Origin: Alistipes sp.
GTDB taxonomy: Bacteria; Bacteroidota; Bacteroidia; Bacteroidales; Rikenellaceae
Length of the DNA: 64,000 nt
NCBI GenBank assembly: GCA_020026395.1
Contig: JAHHQM010000006.1
Span: 1 to 64,000, forward strand
Direction: 5' to 3'
How positions within the stretch are numbered: the first letter of the stretch is position 1; each line of letters begins with the position of its first letter. Shown one piece after another: positions 17,321 to 26,590 of this stretch. The position numbers were made by a program, and so were the translations under genes. The notes under the pieces were generated by a model that saw nothing but the letters and a program-made list of their open reading frames with translations, searched no databases and had not been told where the DNA came from.

Positions 17321-18847
17321 ATGGACAAGAAAGTATTATTGATGATCCTCGATGGCTGGGGAAATGGCAATCACGATAAGGCTGATGTCATTTCGGCCGT
17401 TCATCCCGAGTACATTTCGGCCATGACCGAGCACTATCCTCACGCCGAACTGCGCACCGATGGCGAAAACGTCGGTCTGCCGAACGGTCAGATGGGTAAC
17501 TCGGAGGTAGGTCACCTCAATATCGGTGCTGGTCGCGTCGTTTACCAGGATTTGGTGAAGATCAACCGCGCATGTGCCGACAATTCGATCCTGAAGAACC
17601 CCGAAATCGTCAAGGCATTCGAGTATGCCAAGAACAACGGCGTAAACGTACACCTGATGGGTCTTTGCTCGACGGGTGGTGTTCACTCGTCGCTCGATCA
17701 CCTCTTCAAGATGTGTGACGTAGCGAAGGAGTACAAGTGCGAGAACACCTTCATCCACTGCTTTATGGACGGTCGTGATACCGACCCCCGCAGCGGTAAG
17801 GGTTTCATCGAGGCTCTGGAGAAGCACCTGGCCGTATCGACGGGTAAGATCGCCACGATCGTAGGTCGTTACTACGCCATGGACCGTGACAAGAACTGGA
17901 ACCGTGTGAAGATCGCTTACGATGCGCTGGTTGAGGGTATCGGCGAGAAGGCTACCGACATGGTTGAGGCCATGCAGAAGTCGTACGACAACGACATCAC
18001 CGACGAGTTCGTGAAGCCCGTGGTTCGCGTGGATGCCGAGGGTCAGCCCGTAGGTCTGATTCGTCCGAACGATCTGGTGATCTTCATCAACTACCGTAAC
18101 GACCGTGCCAAGGAGCTGACGATCGCCCTGACGCAGGAGGATCTGACGGCCGAGGGTATGCACACCATGCCGCTGTATTACTGCTGCATGACTCCCTACG
18201 ACAACAAGTTCCAGGGTCTGCACATCCTCTTCGACAAGGAGAACGTGAAGAACACCATCGGGGAGTGGGTTGCCAGCAAGGGGCTGAAGCAGTTGCGTAT
18301 TGCCGAGACCGAGAAATATGCACACGTGACCTTCTTCCTGAACGGTGGTCGTGAGGATAAGTTCGAGGGTGAGGATCGTATCTTGGTTCCTTCGCCGAAG
18401 GTAGCCACCTATGACCTTCAGCCCGAGATGTCGGCTCCCAAGATTGCCGAGAAGCTGGTTGCTGCCCTGAACGAGCAGAAGTTCGACTTCATCTGCCTGA
18501 ACTTCGCCAACGGCGATATGGTCGGTCATACGGGTGTTTACGAAGCCATCATGAAGGCTGTGAAGGCCGTAGACGGTTGTGTGGAGCAGGTCGTTGAGGC
18601 GGCCAAGAAGAACGGCTACGAGGTCGTTATGATTGCCGACCACGGTAACTGCGACAATGCAGTGAACCCCGACGGTACGCCCAACACGGCTCACTCGCTG
18701 AACCCCGTGCCCATCGTAGTGGTTTCGGATCGCGTGAAGTCGGTTGAGAACGGTATCCTGGCCGATGTCGCTCCCACGGTTTTGAAACTGATGGGTGTCG
18801 AGCAGCCCGCCGAGATGACCGGTAAGGCACTCGTTGAGTTCAAATAA
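17321..18847 (+). CDS. gpmI: 2,3-bisphosphoglycerate-independent phosphoglycerate mutase
   Basis: A protein of about 508 residues of the alkaline-phosphatase superfamily that interconverts 3- and 2-phosphoglycerate in glycolysis and uses two Mn ions. [10 protein letters not shown] holds the first metal Asp, [13 protein letters not shown] the nucleophilic Ser, [14 protein letters not shown] and IADHGNCD further ligands. The ATG at 17321 gives the usual family N-terminus; an in-frame ATG 12 bases earlier would add four residues (MRVT) and cannot be excluded. It ends at a strong terminator. Confidence 0.96.
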   Translation: MDKKVLLMILDGWGNGNHDKADVISAVHPEYISAMTEHYPHAELRTDGENVGLPNGQMGNSEVGHLNIGAGRVVYQDLVKINRACADNSILKNPEIVKAFEYAKNNGVNVHLMGLCSTGGVHSSLDHLFKMCDVAKEYKCENTFIHCFMDGRDTDPRSGKGFIEALEKHLAVSTGKIATIVGRYYAMDRDKNWNRVKIAYDALVEGIGEKATDMVEAMQKSYDNDITDEFVKPVVRVDAEGQPVGLIRPNDLVIFINYRNDRAKELTIALTQEDLTAEGMHTMPLYYCCMTPYDNKFQGLHILFDKENVKNTIGEWVASKGLKQLRIAETEKYAHVTFFLNGGREDKFEGEDRILVPSPKVATYDLQPEMSAPKIAEKLVAALNEQKFDFICLNFANGDMVGHTGVYEAIMKAVKAVDGCVEQVVEAAKKNGYEVVMIADHGNCDNAVNPDGTPNTAHSLNPVPIVVVSDRVKSVENGILADVAPTVLKLMGVEQPAEMTGKALVEFK

Positions 18848-18868
18848 TCGAACTTGCAAAATAGTATA

Positions 18869-18905
18869 AAAGAGCCGCACGAAAAGTCATGCGGCTCTTT
18901 TTTTT
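18869..18905. terminator. Terminator after gpmI
   Basis: A stem of about 11 bp (AAGAGCCGCA with TGCGGCTCTT) with a T8 tail on the plus strand. The convergent ProXp-ala gene may use the same hairpin. Confidence 0.8.
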
Positions 18906-18920
18906 GTGTCTTAAAAAAAA

Positions 18921-19454
18921 TTAGTACAATTCGATAAATTCGTAGGAGTTACCCACAATCGAAAGGTACTTCATAAACTCCTCGCGCGAGATGACCACCG
19001 TGGCGCGGAAATCGTTCGGGTGGAACGAGTAGGAGGGCAGGCTCTGCAACGTGGCATCCAGAAACAGGTGCACGTGGCGTTCGGGGTCGTTGATCAGTCC
19101 GAAGGGCGATACCGAGCCGGGTTGCAGTCCGAGCCATTTCAGCATACGCTTTTCGGAAGCAAACGACAACTTGCCCTGATGGAGCTTGTGTTCCAGGTCG
19201 TGGATCGCCATGTTCTGCTCGCAGTCGAAACATACGAGGTAGTGGCGATCGCCCTTATGGTTGCGGAAGAAGAGGTTCTTGCAGTGCTTCGATCCGTCCT
19301 TGCGCCAATGGGTGCGGGCGATCTCGATGGTCGGGGAAGCGGGGTGCTCGTACCACGTATATTGAATGCCGTGGCTGTCCAAAAACTCGAACACTTTCCG
19401 ACGGCGTTCGTCGAGCGCGGCGCTCTCTTCGGGGGTAAGCGTGATCTCTTCCAT
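18921..19454 (-). CDS. ProXp-ala/YbaK-type aminoacyl-tRNA deacylase
   Basis: A protein of about 177 residues homologous to the editing domain of prolyl-tRNA synthetase (YbaK/ProX). It shows YEHPASPTIEIA near the start, the family lysine in KHCKNLFF, and a C-terminal GSVSPFGLIND segment. Such free-standing proteins hydrolyse mischarged Ala-tRNA-Pro in the cytoplasm. The start at MEEITLTPEE, 4 bp after the preceding dehydrogenase stop, is preferred over an upstream ATG that would overlap that gene. It is last in the minus-strand run TatD-tcdA-dehydrogenase-deacylase. Confidence 0.85.
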   Translation of the reverse strand: MEEITLTPEESAALDERRRKVFEFLDSHGIQYTWYEHPASPTIEIARTHWRKDGSKHCKNLFFRNHKGDRHYLVCFDCEQNMAIHDLEHKLHQGKLSFASEKRMLKWLGLQPGSVSPFGLINDPERHVHLFLDATLQSLPSYSFHPNDFRATVVISREEFMKYLSIVGNSYEFIELY

Positions 19455-19458
19455 GGGG

Positions 19459-20400
19459 TTAAGCGTAGAAGTTACGGATGTTGTCGCGGATGCACTCCAC
19501 AAGGGTCTTGACCGACTCCTCGGCCGACCATGCGTTGTGGGGCGAGAGCAGCAGGCGATCCTTGTCGTGTACCTGCATCAGGGGACTCTCCGAGGTGAAC
19601 GGCTCCGCGGTAAATACATCGAGTGCCGCACCGGCCAGCTCGTTGCGGTTCAGACCCTCGGCCAAAGCAGCTTCATTAACGATACCACCGCGTGCCACGT
19701 TGATCAGAATGGCCGAGCGACGCATCGAAGCCAACTCGGGCGCGTCGATCAGGTTGTGCGTGTGGGCGTTCAGCGGGCAGTGGATCGAGATGATGTCTGC
19801 CCACGTGAGCAGTTCGGTGAGCGTCAGGGCGGGGTACTCTTCTTCGCGCGTTACGCCCGAAGTCGACGTGTAGGCCACCTCGCATCCGAGTGCTTTGGCA
19901 ACCTTGGCCACCTCATGACCGATGTTACCCAAGCCGATGATGCCCCAGCGTTTGCCGTAGAGCGTGTGTACCTCGCGGCCGAAATGGAATTGACGATCCT
20001 GCAAGGGGTATTGCTCCTTGGTGTAGTGGTCGTAGTAGGGGATTTGGCGGTAGAGGGCGAGGGCGGCACCGATGGTGGTCTCCGTGACTGAGTGGGTCGA
20101 ATAACCGACGGCATTGCGGACGGTGATGCCGAACTCCTTGGCAGCCTCCAGATCCACGTTGTTCATGCCCGTGGCGGCAATGGCGATCAGACGCAGTTTC
20201 GGCAGCGACTGCATTGCCTCGCGGTCGATCATCACCTTGTTGGAGATGATGACCTCGGCATCCTTACAGCGTTCGATGACCTCTTCACGGCGGGTCGTCT
20301 CATAGGCAGTGTAATTGCCCAAAGCCTTGATTTCACTCAAATCGGCATTTCCCAACGAGTAGGCGTCGAGAAAGACGATGTTCGGTTTTTGGTTTTCCAT
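19459..20400 (-). CDS. D-2-hydroxyacid dehydrogenase (NAD-dependent)
   Basis: A 313-residue member of the D-isomer-specific 2-hydroxyacid dehydrogenases. The Rossmann fold motif is GIIGLGNIGHEVAK, and the catalytic Arg, Glu and His appear in NVARGGIVNE, DVFTAEP and LSPHNAWS. It reduces 2-keto acids or oxidises D-2-hydroxyacids. It resembles glycerate dehydrogenase-type enzymes more than SerA, because it lacks any C-terminal ACT domain. The exact substrate, such as hydroxypyruvate or glyoxylate, is not deducible. It lies 19 bp after tcdA. Confidence 0.9.
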   Translation of the reverse strand: MENQKPNIVFLDAYSLGNADLSEIKALGNYTAYETTRREEVIERCKDAEVIISNKVMIDREAMQSLPKLRLIAIAATGMNNVDLEAAKEFGITVRNAVGYSTHSVTETTIGAALALYRQIPYYDHYTKEQYPLQDRQFHFGREVHTLYGKRWGIIGLGNIGHEVAKVAKALGCEVAYTSTSGVTREEEYPALTLTELLTWADIISIHCPLNAHTHNLIDAPELASMRRSAILINVARGGIVNEAALAEGLNRNELAGAALDVFTAEPFTSESPLMQVHDKDRLLLSPHNAWSAEESVKTLVECIRDNIRNFYA

Positions 20401-20419
20401 AGTTTATGTAGTTCGTTTA

Positions 20420-21142
20420 TTATTGCATTTCTCCGATCAGGTCGCGGATGACCACCGATGCACACCCGATGCCGAATACGGCAGGGATGTAGGAGATCGT
20501 TCCGACGTTCGATTTTTTGTTTTGTTCCTCACACAGGATCATGGCTCCCTCGCGGATGGGTTCGGGCGAGAAAACGGCATGGAAACCCTTGTAAATGCCC
20601 AACTTGTGCATACGTTTGCGGAGCATGTGTGCCAGGGGGCAGTGATGGGTCTTGGAAATGTCCGTGATCTCCATCTTCGTGGGGTCGGTTTTGGCACCAG
20701 CGCCCATCGAACTGACCAGGGGAATGTGTCGGTCGAGTGCTCCTTTGATGAAGGCCATCTTGGGTGAGAGCGTGTCGATGGCATCGACCGCGTAGGCATA
20801 ATGTGCGGCATCCAGAAGCTCATAGGTCAGATCGTCCTTGATGTATTGATTGACGATCCGAAGGTCGATTTCGGGGTTGATGTCGCGTAGACGCTCGGCC
20901 AGCACCTCGGCCTTGGGACGACCCACGGTCGAATGCAGGGCGACGAGTTGTCGGTTGATGTTCGAGGGCGATACTACGTCGGCATCGGCAATGGTCATAT
21001 GTCCGACACCCGCGCGTGCGATCATCTCCGCCGCGTAAGCACCCACTCCGCCGAGCCCCACGACCAAAACGTGGGATTGGCGCAAAATATTGAGTTTCTC
21101 TTCGCCCAAAAGCAGGGCGGTACGTTCCAACCAGTTATCCAT
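20420..21142 (-). CDS. tcdA: tRNA threonylcarbamoyladenosine dehydratase
   Basis: A 240-residue ThiF/E1-like ATP-dependent enzyme that cyclises t6A37 in tRNA to ct6A. The nucleotide-binding motif VVGLGGVGAYAAE and the ADADVVSPSNINRQ segment are typical. The family Cys appears in ITDISKTHHCPLAHMLRKRM. The start overlaps the TatD-like stop by 8 bp, so it is translated from the same message. Length is within the usual 240-270 range. Confidence 0.9.
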   Translation of the reverse strand: MDNWLERTALLLGEEKLNILRQSHVLVVGLGGVGAYAAEMIARAGVGHMTIADADVVSPSNINRQLVALHSTVGRPKAEVLAERLRDINPEIDLRIVNQYIKDDLTYELLDAAHYAYAVDAIDTLSPKMAFIKGALDRHIPLVSSMGAGAKTDPTKMEITDISKTHHCPLAHMLRKRMHKLGIYKGFHAVFSPEPIREGAMILCEEQNKKSNVGTISYIPAVFGIGCASVVIRDLIGEMQ

Positions 21143-21716
21143 GGTGAAAAAATCGTTCGTAATTATTCAGGCAGACTTGCTGCAATTCTTCGAGGGTGGT
21201 GTGGCGCACATCGGCCGCAAGACGGTAGATTTCCTCGATCGGAATCTCCTCGTCGTCAGTCTCCAGAAAGAGGTGTTCCGAGGGTAGTTTTTCGAGTACC
21301 GCAAGGGTCTTCGGCGAACGGAAAGTTCTCAGTCCGAACGAGAGGTAATAACCGTGTTTTATGGCCTCCGAGGCTTGTTGCCACGATCCGATAAATCCGT
21401 GGAAAACAGCACGTTCGATCCGATATTCACGAAGGAGTTTCATCACTTCGTTAAACGCCCTTACCGTGTGCAGAACAACCGGAAGATGATGCTCCGCGGC
21501 CAGCTGTAACTGGTGACGGAAAACCTCCTCCTGTTGCTTGTGCGGGACATCGCACGCAAAGTCCAAACCGATCTCGCCGATAGCCTTCGTATGCTCGTCG
21601 ATTGTGGGGTAGGACTTCCCTCGATCGGCGTGCCACGGGTGGATGCCGCAGGCCTCGGGTTCGAGGTGACGGTGGGTCGGACGATGGGTGTGGATATTGA
21701 CGAAAGCTGTTTTCAT
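21135..21716 (-). CDS. Compact TatD-family metal hydrolase
   Basis: A 193-residue TatD-like protein, shorter than the usual 250-260 residues. The metal-site residues remain recognisable: VNIHTHRPTH, GEIGLDFA, VVLHTVRAF, AVFHGFIGS and LETDDEE. TatD proteins are metal-dependent nucleases or D-aminoacyl hydrolases acting in the cytoplasm. The loss lies in the loops near the N-terminus, so it is more likely a compact Bacteroidota subfamily than a truncation. It begins the four-gene minus-strand run. Confidence 0.83.
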   Translation of the reverse strand: MKTAFVNIHTHRPTHRHLEPEACGIHPWHADRGKSYPTIDEHTKAIGEIGLDFACDVPHKQQEEVFRHQLQLAAEHHLPVVLHTVRAFNEVMKLLREYRIERAVFHGFIGSWQQASEAIKHGYYLSFGLRTFRSPKTLAVLEKLPSEHLFLETDDEEIPIEEIYRLAADVRHTTLEELQQVCLNNYERFFHHG

Positions 21717-22028
21717 GGATCACAAAAATATAAATTTTTAACCGAATCGGGATAGCTTTCTGATTTTAAAATTATTGAATATATATAAGTGTATAAGGTG
21801 AAGTCTCTAAATCGTCGGGAATCCTGTCCCAAACTTCCGAAAACGGCGGTGCAGTGAGGAAAAGCCCGATTTGAAACACCTGAAAATCTCCAAAGTCCCC
21901 CGAAAATAAAAAATAAAGAACCGAATACTTATTTTTCTCGGGAAAAATGCGTAATTTCGCACGCTATTGAAAGGTTAGTTCACTTATAACTAAAGGATAA
22001 ACCCATTAAATAATCAAAATTTTTAACC
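21717..22028. promoter_or_regulatory. Divergent intergenic region upstream of nqr
   Basis: A 312-bp AT-rich spacer between the TatD-like gene and nqrA. TAATTTCG at 21952-21959 on the plus strand is a near match to the Bacteroidota -7 box and would give nqr a leader of about 65 nt. No convincing open frame, RNA gene or strong hairpin was seen. The minus-strand promoter of the TatD run should also lie here, but no exact box was found. Confidence 0.5.
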
Positions 22029-23384
22029 ATGTCGAAAATCATTACTCTACGCAAGGGTCTCGACATCAATCTTCAAGGCAAGGCCGAAGAGTCGATCGTA
22101 ACGGCTCCTCTGGCTGAGGAATACGCCGTGTCGCCTCTCGATTTCGAGGGCGTCACTCCGAAGATGCTGGTCAAAGAGGGTGACGCAGTGAAAGCGGGTC
22201 AGCCGTTGTTCTTCAACAAGTACAACGACCGCGTGCTCTTCACTTCGCCGGTCAGCGGTACGGTGAAAGCCGTAAACCGTGGCGAGAAACGTAAGATTCT
22301 TACCGTGACCATCACTCCCGATGCTCAGCAGAGCTACGAAGAGTTCGCAAAGCCCGATTTGAAATCGGCCAAGCGAGATGAAATCGTCGAGTTGTTGCTT
22401 CGTGCGGGTCTCTGGCCCATGATCGTGCAACGTCCCTATGGCATCATTGCCAACCCGAACGACAAGCCGAAAGCAATCTTCGTTTCCGCTTTCGATTCTG
22501 CCCCGCTCGCTCCCGATTACAACTTCGCGTTGCGCGGAGAGGAGAAAAACATTCAGGCAGGTCTTGACGTGCTGGGCAAACTGACCGACGGTAAGGTGCA
22601 TCTGTCGATGCGCGCAAAAGCCGAAGGGCAGATGGTCACCATGAAGGGCGTCGAACAACACACCTTTGCCGGAAAACACCCTGTGGGTAATGTTGGCGTT
22701 CAGATCCATCACATCGACCCCATCAACAAGGGCGAAATCGTATGGACGGTCAACCTGCAAGATGTTGCCGTAATCGGACGTCTGGTAAACGAAGGCCGTG
22801 TCGATATGACGCGCGTCATCACCGTTGTCGGTTCCGAAATCGAAAAACCGCACTATGCGCGTGCCATTGCGGGCGCCCGCATGAACTCCATCGTCGGTAA
22901 GGAGATCAAAGCCCAGAAAGAAGGCGATCACGTCCGTGTTATCTCGGGCAACGTGCTCACCGGTAAAAAGTCTTCGCTCGAAGGCTATCTCGGCTTCTAC
23001 CACAACACCGTTTGTGTGATCCCCGAGGGCGACAAGTATGAGATGTTCGGTTGGATGGCTCCCCGTTTCAAGAAATTCTCCGTTTCGCGTTCGTACTTCT
23101 CGTGGCTCTGCCCCAAGAAAGCCTACAAACTCGACACCAACATCAACGGCGGTGAGCGTCCCTTCGTCGTTACGGGTCTCTACGAGCAGTACCTGCCCAT
23201 GGACATCTATCCCGTATATCTGTTGAAGGCTTGTCTGGCTCAGGACATCGACCGCATGGAGAATCTGGGTATCTACGAAGTGGTTGAAGAGGACTTCGCC
23301 TTGTGCGAGTTCGTCGATCCTTCGAAAATCGACATCCAGCAGATTATTCGTGATGGTATCAACTTAATGATTAAGGAGGCATAA
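22029..23384 (+). CDS. nqrA: Na+-translocating NADH:quinone reductase subunit A
   Basis: A 451-residue soluble subunit of the six-part Na+-pumping NADH:quinone oxidoreductase. It starts with KIITLRKGLDINLQGKAEE and contains the NqrA lipoyl-like segments GDAVKAGQPLFFNKY and SGTVKAVNRGEKRK. NqrA contributes to the quinone side of the complex. First gene of nqrABCDEF; nqrB follows after 2 bp. The whole operon couples NADH oxidation to a sodium gradient during anaerobic fumarate respiration in these bacteria. Confidence 0.95.
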   Translation: MSKIITLRKGLDINLQGKAEESIVTAPLAEEYAVSPLDFEGVTPKMLVKEGDAVKAGQPLFFNKYNDRVLFTSPVSGTVKAVNRGEKRKILTVTITPDAQQSYEEFAKPDLKSAKRDEIVELLLRAGLWPMIVQRPYGIIANPNDKPKAIFVSAFDSAPLAPDYNFALRGEEKNIQAGLDVLGKLTDGKVHLSMRAKAEGQMVTMKGVEQHTFAGKHPVGNVGVQIHHIDPINKGEIVWTVNLQDVAVIGRLVNEGRVDMTRVITVVGSEIEKPHYARAIAGARMNSIVGKEIKAQKEGDHVRVISGNVLTGKKSSLEGYLGFYHNTVCVIPEGDKYEMFGWMAPRFKKFSVSRSYFSWLCPKKAYKLDTNINGGERPFVVTGLYEQYLPMDIYPVYLLKACLAQDIDRMENLGIYEVVEEDFALCEFVDPSKIDIQQIIRDGINLMIKEA

Positions 23385-23386
23385 CA

Positions 23387-24535
23387 ATGGCAGCACGTAA
23401 ATTTGTAGATAAAATCAAGCCGACGTTCTCCAAAGGTGGTAAATTAGGCTTCTTGGAATCGACTTTCGATGCCTTCGAAACATTCCTCTTCGTGCCTAAC
23501 ACGACTACCGTGCGCGGCGCACACATCCGTGACTGTAACGATATGAAGCGTACCATGAGCATGGTCATCATCGCTCTGTTGCCCGCTTTGTTCTTCGGTT
23601 TCTATAATGTAGGTTATCAGCACTCGCTCTCGATCGGAGTGGAGCAGGGCTTCTGGGCCGACTTCTGGTTCGGTTTCCTGAAGGTGCTCCCCATCATCGT
23701 CGTTTCGTACGTCGTCGGTCTGGGTATCGAGTTCGCCGTCGCTCAGATGCGCGGTCACGAGGTAAACGAAGGTTTCCTCGTTACGGGTCTGCTGATCCCG
23801 ATGGTCATGCCCGTCGATGTTCCCCTGTGGATGGTCGCTCTGGGTACCGCCTTTGCCGTAATCTTCGGTAAAGAGGTATTCGGCGGTACGGGTATGAACG
23901 TATTCAACCCCGCCCTGATGGCTCGTGCATTCGTATTCTTCGCATACACGCCCCAAATGTCGGGTGCCACGGTCTGGATCTCAGGTCTTGGCAAAGTCAA
24001 AGGCGTTGTCGATGGTTTCTCGGGCGCTACCTGCTTGGACTATCTGGCCAAGGACGGTACGCTGGGTAACTTCTCGCCTTGCGATGCATTCCTCGGTCTC
24101 ATCCCCGGTTCGATCGGTGAGACTTCGACCCTCGCCATTCTGATCGGTGCCGCAATCCTGCTCTTCGTGGGCGTGGCTTCGTGGCGCACGATGGTTTCGG
24201 TATTCGTCGGTGGTCTGGCCATGGGCTATTTCTTCGAGCTGATCGGTGTGACGGCTTACCCCGCTTGGTGGCATCTCGTAATCGGTGGTTTCGCTTTCGG
24301 TGCCGTATTTATGGCTACCGACCCCGTAACCTCGTCGCAGACCAATGCAGGTAAGTACATCGTCGGTTTCATGACAGGTGCCATCGCCATCATGATCCGC
24401 GTGATCAACCCCGCTTACCCCGAAGGTATGATGCTCTCGATCCTCTTCATGAACGCTTTGACGCCGCTCGTTGACTACTTCGTGGTTGAGCGCAACATCA
24501 AACGTCGTCAAAATCGTGTTAAACTCGCAAAATAA
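23387..24535 (+). CDS. nqrB: Na+-translocating NADH:quinone reductase subunit B
   Basis: A 382-residue inner-membrane subunit with about ten membrane helices. The covalent FMN site is the Thr of DGFSGATCLDYLA. NqrB carries FMN and riboflavin and forms much of the Na+ channel. It lies between nqrA and nqrC with 2- and 3-bp gaps. Confidence 0.95.
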   Translation: MAARKFVDKIKPTFSKGGKLGFLESTFDAFETFLFVPNTTTVRGAHIRDCNDMKRTMSMVIIALLPALFFGFYNVGYQHSLSIGVEQGFWADFWFGFLKVLPIIVVSYVVGLGIEFAVAQMRGHEVNEGFLVTGLLIPMVMPVDVPLWMVALGTAFAVIFGKEVFGGTGMNVFNPALMARAFVFFAYTPQMSGATVWISGLGKVKGVVDGFSGATCLDYLAKDGTLGNFSPCDAFLGLIPGSIGETSTLAILIGAAILLFVGVASWRTMVSVFVGGLAMGYFFELIGVTAYPAWWHLVIGGFAFGAVFMATDPVTSSQTNAGKYIVGFMTGAIAIMIRVINPAYPEGMMLSILFMNALTPLVDYFVVERNIKRRQNRVKLAK

Positions 24536-24538
24536 CAG

Positions 24539-25297
24539 ATGAATATGGCAAAGAATACAAATAGTAATTCGTATATCCTCATCTATTCGACTGTAATGGT
24601 CGTGTTGGTTGCCGCTCTTTTGTCTGTCGTTTCTCTGTCGTTGCAAAGTCGCCAGTATGCGAACGAGCTCAACGAGAAAAAGCAGATGATTTTGGGTTCG
24701 CTGTCTGCACAGGATCAGAACTATGACGAGTTCATCAACGCTTATACGATTGATAAAGAGGGTAACAAATTGGAAGGCGAGGATGTCTTCAATTTGTTGA
24801 AAGATCTGAAAACGGCTTTCGAAGAGGGCAAGTTCCCCGTATTCGAGGCTAAGGACGGCCGTTTGGTACTGCCTTTGACGGGTACCGGTTTGTGGGGCCC
24901 GATCTGGGGGTATGTCTCGATCAACGAGGACATGAACACCATCGGCGGTATCATCATGGACCACAAGGGTGAAACCCCGGGTCTGGGTGCCGAAATGGCC
25001 ACGGCCAAGTATCAGGCTAAATTTATCGGTAAGGAAATCTTCAACGGCGACGAGTTCGTTTCGATCAAGTTGCGTAAGGGCGGTGCTTCGAAAGACAACC
25101 TCATCCACGAGGTTGATGCAATCACCGGCGGTACGAAAACTTCGGACGGCATTACGGCCATGTTGCACGACAGCATGGAGCACTACCTGCCGCTGTTGAA
25201 CGCTCGTCGTCAGGCCAAGGTTGCTGCTCAGCAGTCCGCTGAGACCCCCGCCGCCGAGAATGTGTCTAACGAAGAAAAAGTAGAAAACCATGAGTAG
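24539..25297 (+). CDS. nqrC: Na+-translocating NADH:quinone reductase subunit C
   Basis: A 252-residue subunit with one N-terminal membrane helix and a periplasmic FMN-binding domain. The flavinylation motif appears as [12 protein letters not shown], where the family more often has S/T-G-A-T; the acceptor Thr is kept. A C-terminal alanine/glutamate-rich tail of about 35 residues extends past the usual fold. The gene overlaps nqrD by 8 bp. An ApbE-type flavin transferase is needed for maturation and is not in this window. Confidence 0.93.
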   Translation: MNMAKNTNSNSYILIYSTVMVVLVAALLSVVSLSLQSRQYANELNEKKQMILGSLSAQDQNYDEFINAYTIDKEGNKLEGEDVFNLLKDLKTAFEEGKFPVFEAKDGRLVLPLTGTGLWGPIWGYVSINEDMNTIGGIIMDHKGETPGLGAEMATAKYQAKFIGKEIFNGDEFVSIKLRKGGASKDNLIHEVDAITGGTKTSDGITAMLHDSMEHYLPLLNARRQAKVAAQQSAETPAAENVSNEEKVENHE

Positions 25298-25949
25298 TAA
25301 TAATGAAAAAGAACCCATGTTCTCAGCCAAGAACATGAAGTATCTGACAGGGCCTTTTTCTGCAAACAACCCGGTGATCGTCCAGATTCTGGGTATTTGC
25401 TCGGCATTGGCAGTTACGGTGCAGCTCAAGCCTGCAATCGTAATGGGTCTGTCGGTTATGGTGGTTACGGCTTTCTCCAACCTGGTGATGTCGCTGTTGC
25501 GTAACGGTATTCCGTCGCGTATCCGTATCATCGTCCAGCTGGTTGTCATCGCCGCACTGGTAATCGTCGTCGACCAGATTCTGAAGGCATTCGTTTACGA
25601 GGTCTCCAAGCAGTTGTCGGTTTACGTCGGTCTGATCATCACCAACTGTATCGTAATGGGTCGTGTCGAGGCATTCGCCTTGGGTAACAAACCCTGGCCC
25701 GCATTCCTCGACGGTATCGGTAACGGTCTGGGTTATGGTATGATCCTCGTTATCGTGGCATTCTTCCGCGAGTTGTTCGGTTCGGGATCGTTGTTCGGTT
25801 TCCGCATCATCCCCGAAAGCTGGTATCTGACCGAGGGTGGTTTCTATTCGAACTGCGGTCTGATGCTCTTCCCGCCGATGGCGTTGATTATTGTCGGATG
25901 TATCATCTGGATCCACCGCTCGATCAACAAAGATTTACAGGAAAAATAG
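25290..25949 (+). CDS. nqrD: Na+-translocating NADH:quinone reductase subunit D
   Basis: A 219-residue, six-helix membrane subunit. It has the conserved [12 protein letters not shown] segment, which supplies a cysteine to the intramembrane iron centre shared with NqrE. The start ATG sits inside the nqrC end (ATGAGTAA), and nqrE begins 11 bp downstream. Confidence 0.94.
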   Translation: MSSNNEKEPMFSAKNMKYLTGPFSANNPVIVQILGICSALAVTVQLKPAIVMGLSVMVVTAFSNLVMSLLRNGIPSRIRIIVQLVVIAALVIVVDQILKAFVYEVSKQLSVYVGLIITNCIVMGRVEAFALGNKPWPAFLDGIGNGLGYGMILVIVAFFRELFGSGSLFGFRIIPESWYLTEGGFYSNCGLMLFPPMALIIVGCIIWIHRSINKDLQEK

Positions 25950-25960
25950 GAGGTTAGAGT

Positions 25961-26569
25961 ATGGAAACACTGAATATATTTATTAAGTCGATCTTTATCG
26001 ACAACATGGTATTCTCGTTCTTCTTCGGCATGTGTTCGTACATCGCCGTTTCGAAGAGCGTTAAAACGGCTCTCGGTCTGGGTGCTGCCGTTACGTTCGT
26101 GATGGCCATGACCGTGCCGTTGAACTACCTCTTGTATCAGTTCGTTCTGAAAGACGGTGTGCTCGTTGAAGGAGTGAACCTCAATTTCTTGACGTTCATC
26201 GTATTCATCGCTACCATCGCTGCATTCGTGCAGTTGGTCGAGATGGCCGTTGAGAAGTTCTCTCCCACGTTGTATAACCAGTTGGGTATCTTCCTGCCGC
26301 TGATCGCCGTGAACTGCGCCATCATGGGTGGTTCGTTGTTCATGCAGCAGAAAGTCGATGGCGGCGAGATCACTTCGTTCGTGCAGTCGCTGGGTTACGG
26401 TCTGGGATCGGGTCTGGGCTGGTGGTTGGCTATCGTCATGATGGCTGCAATCCGCGAGAAATGTCACTATTCGAACATCCCCGCTCCGCTCAAAGGCCCC
26501 GGTATTGCATTTATCATCACCGGTCTGATGGGTATCGCCTTCATGATGTTCTCGGGCATTCAGTTCTAA
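25961..26569 (+). CDS. nqrE: Na+-translocating NADH:quinone reductase subunit E
   Basis: A 202-residue, six-helix paralogue of NqrD. The matching [13 protein letters not shown] segment and an early [10 protein letters not shown] cysteine complete the intramembrane iron site. It is followed by nqrF after 21 bp. Length and topology match the family. Confidence 0.95.
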   Translation: METLNIFIKSIFIDNMVFSFFFGMCSYIAVSKSVKTALGLGAAVTFVMAMTVPLNYLLYQFVLKDGVLVEGVNLNFLTFIVFIATIAAFVQLVEMAVEKFSPTLYNQLGIFLPLIAVNCAIMGGSLFMQQKVDGGEITSFVQSLGYGLGSGLGWWLAIVMMAAIREKCHYSNIPAPLKGPGIAFIITGLMGIAFMMFSGIQF

Positions 26570-26590
26570 CTTTAAAAAGAGATTCAGAAA

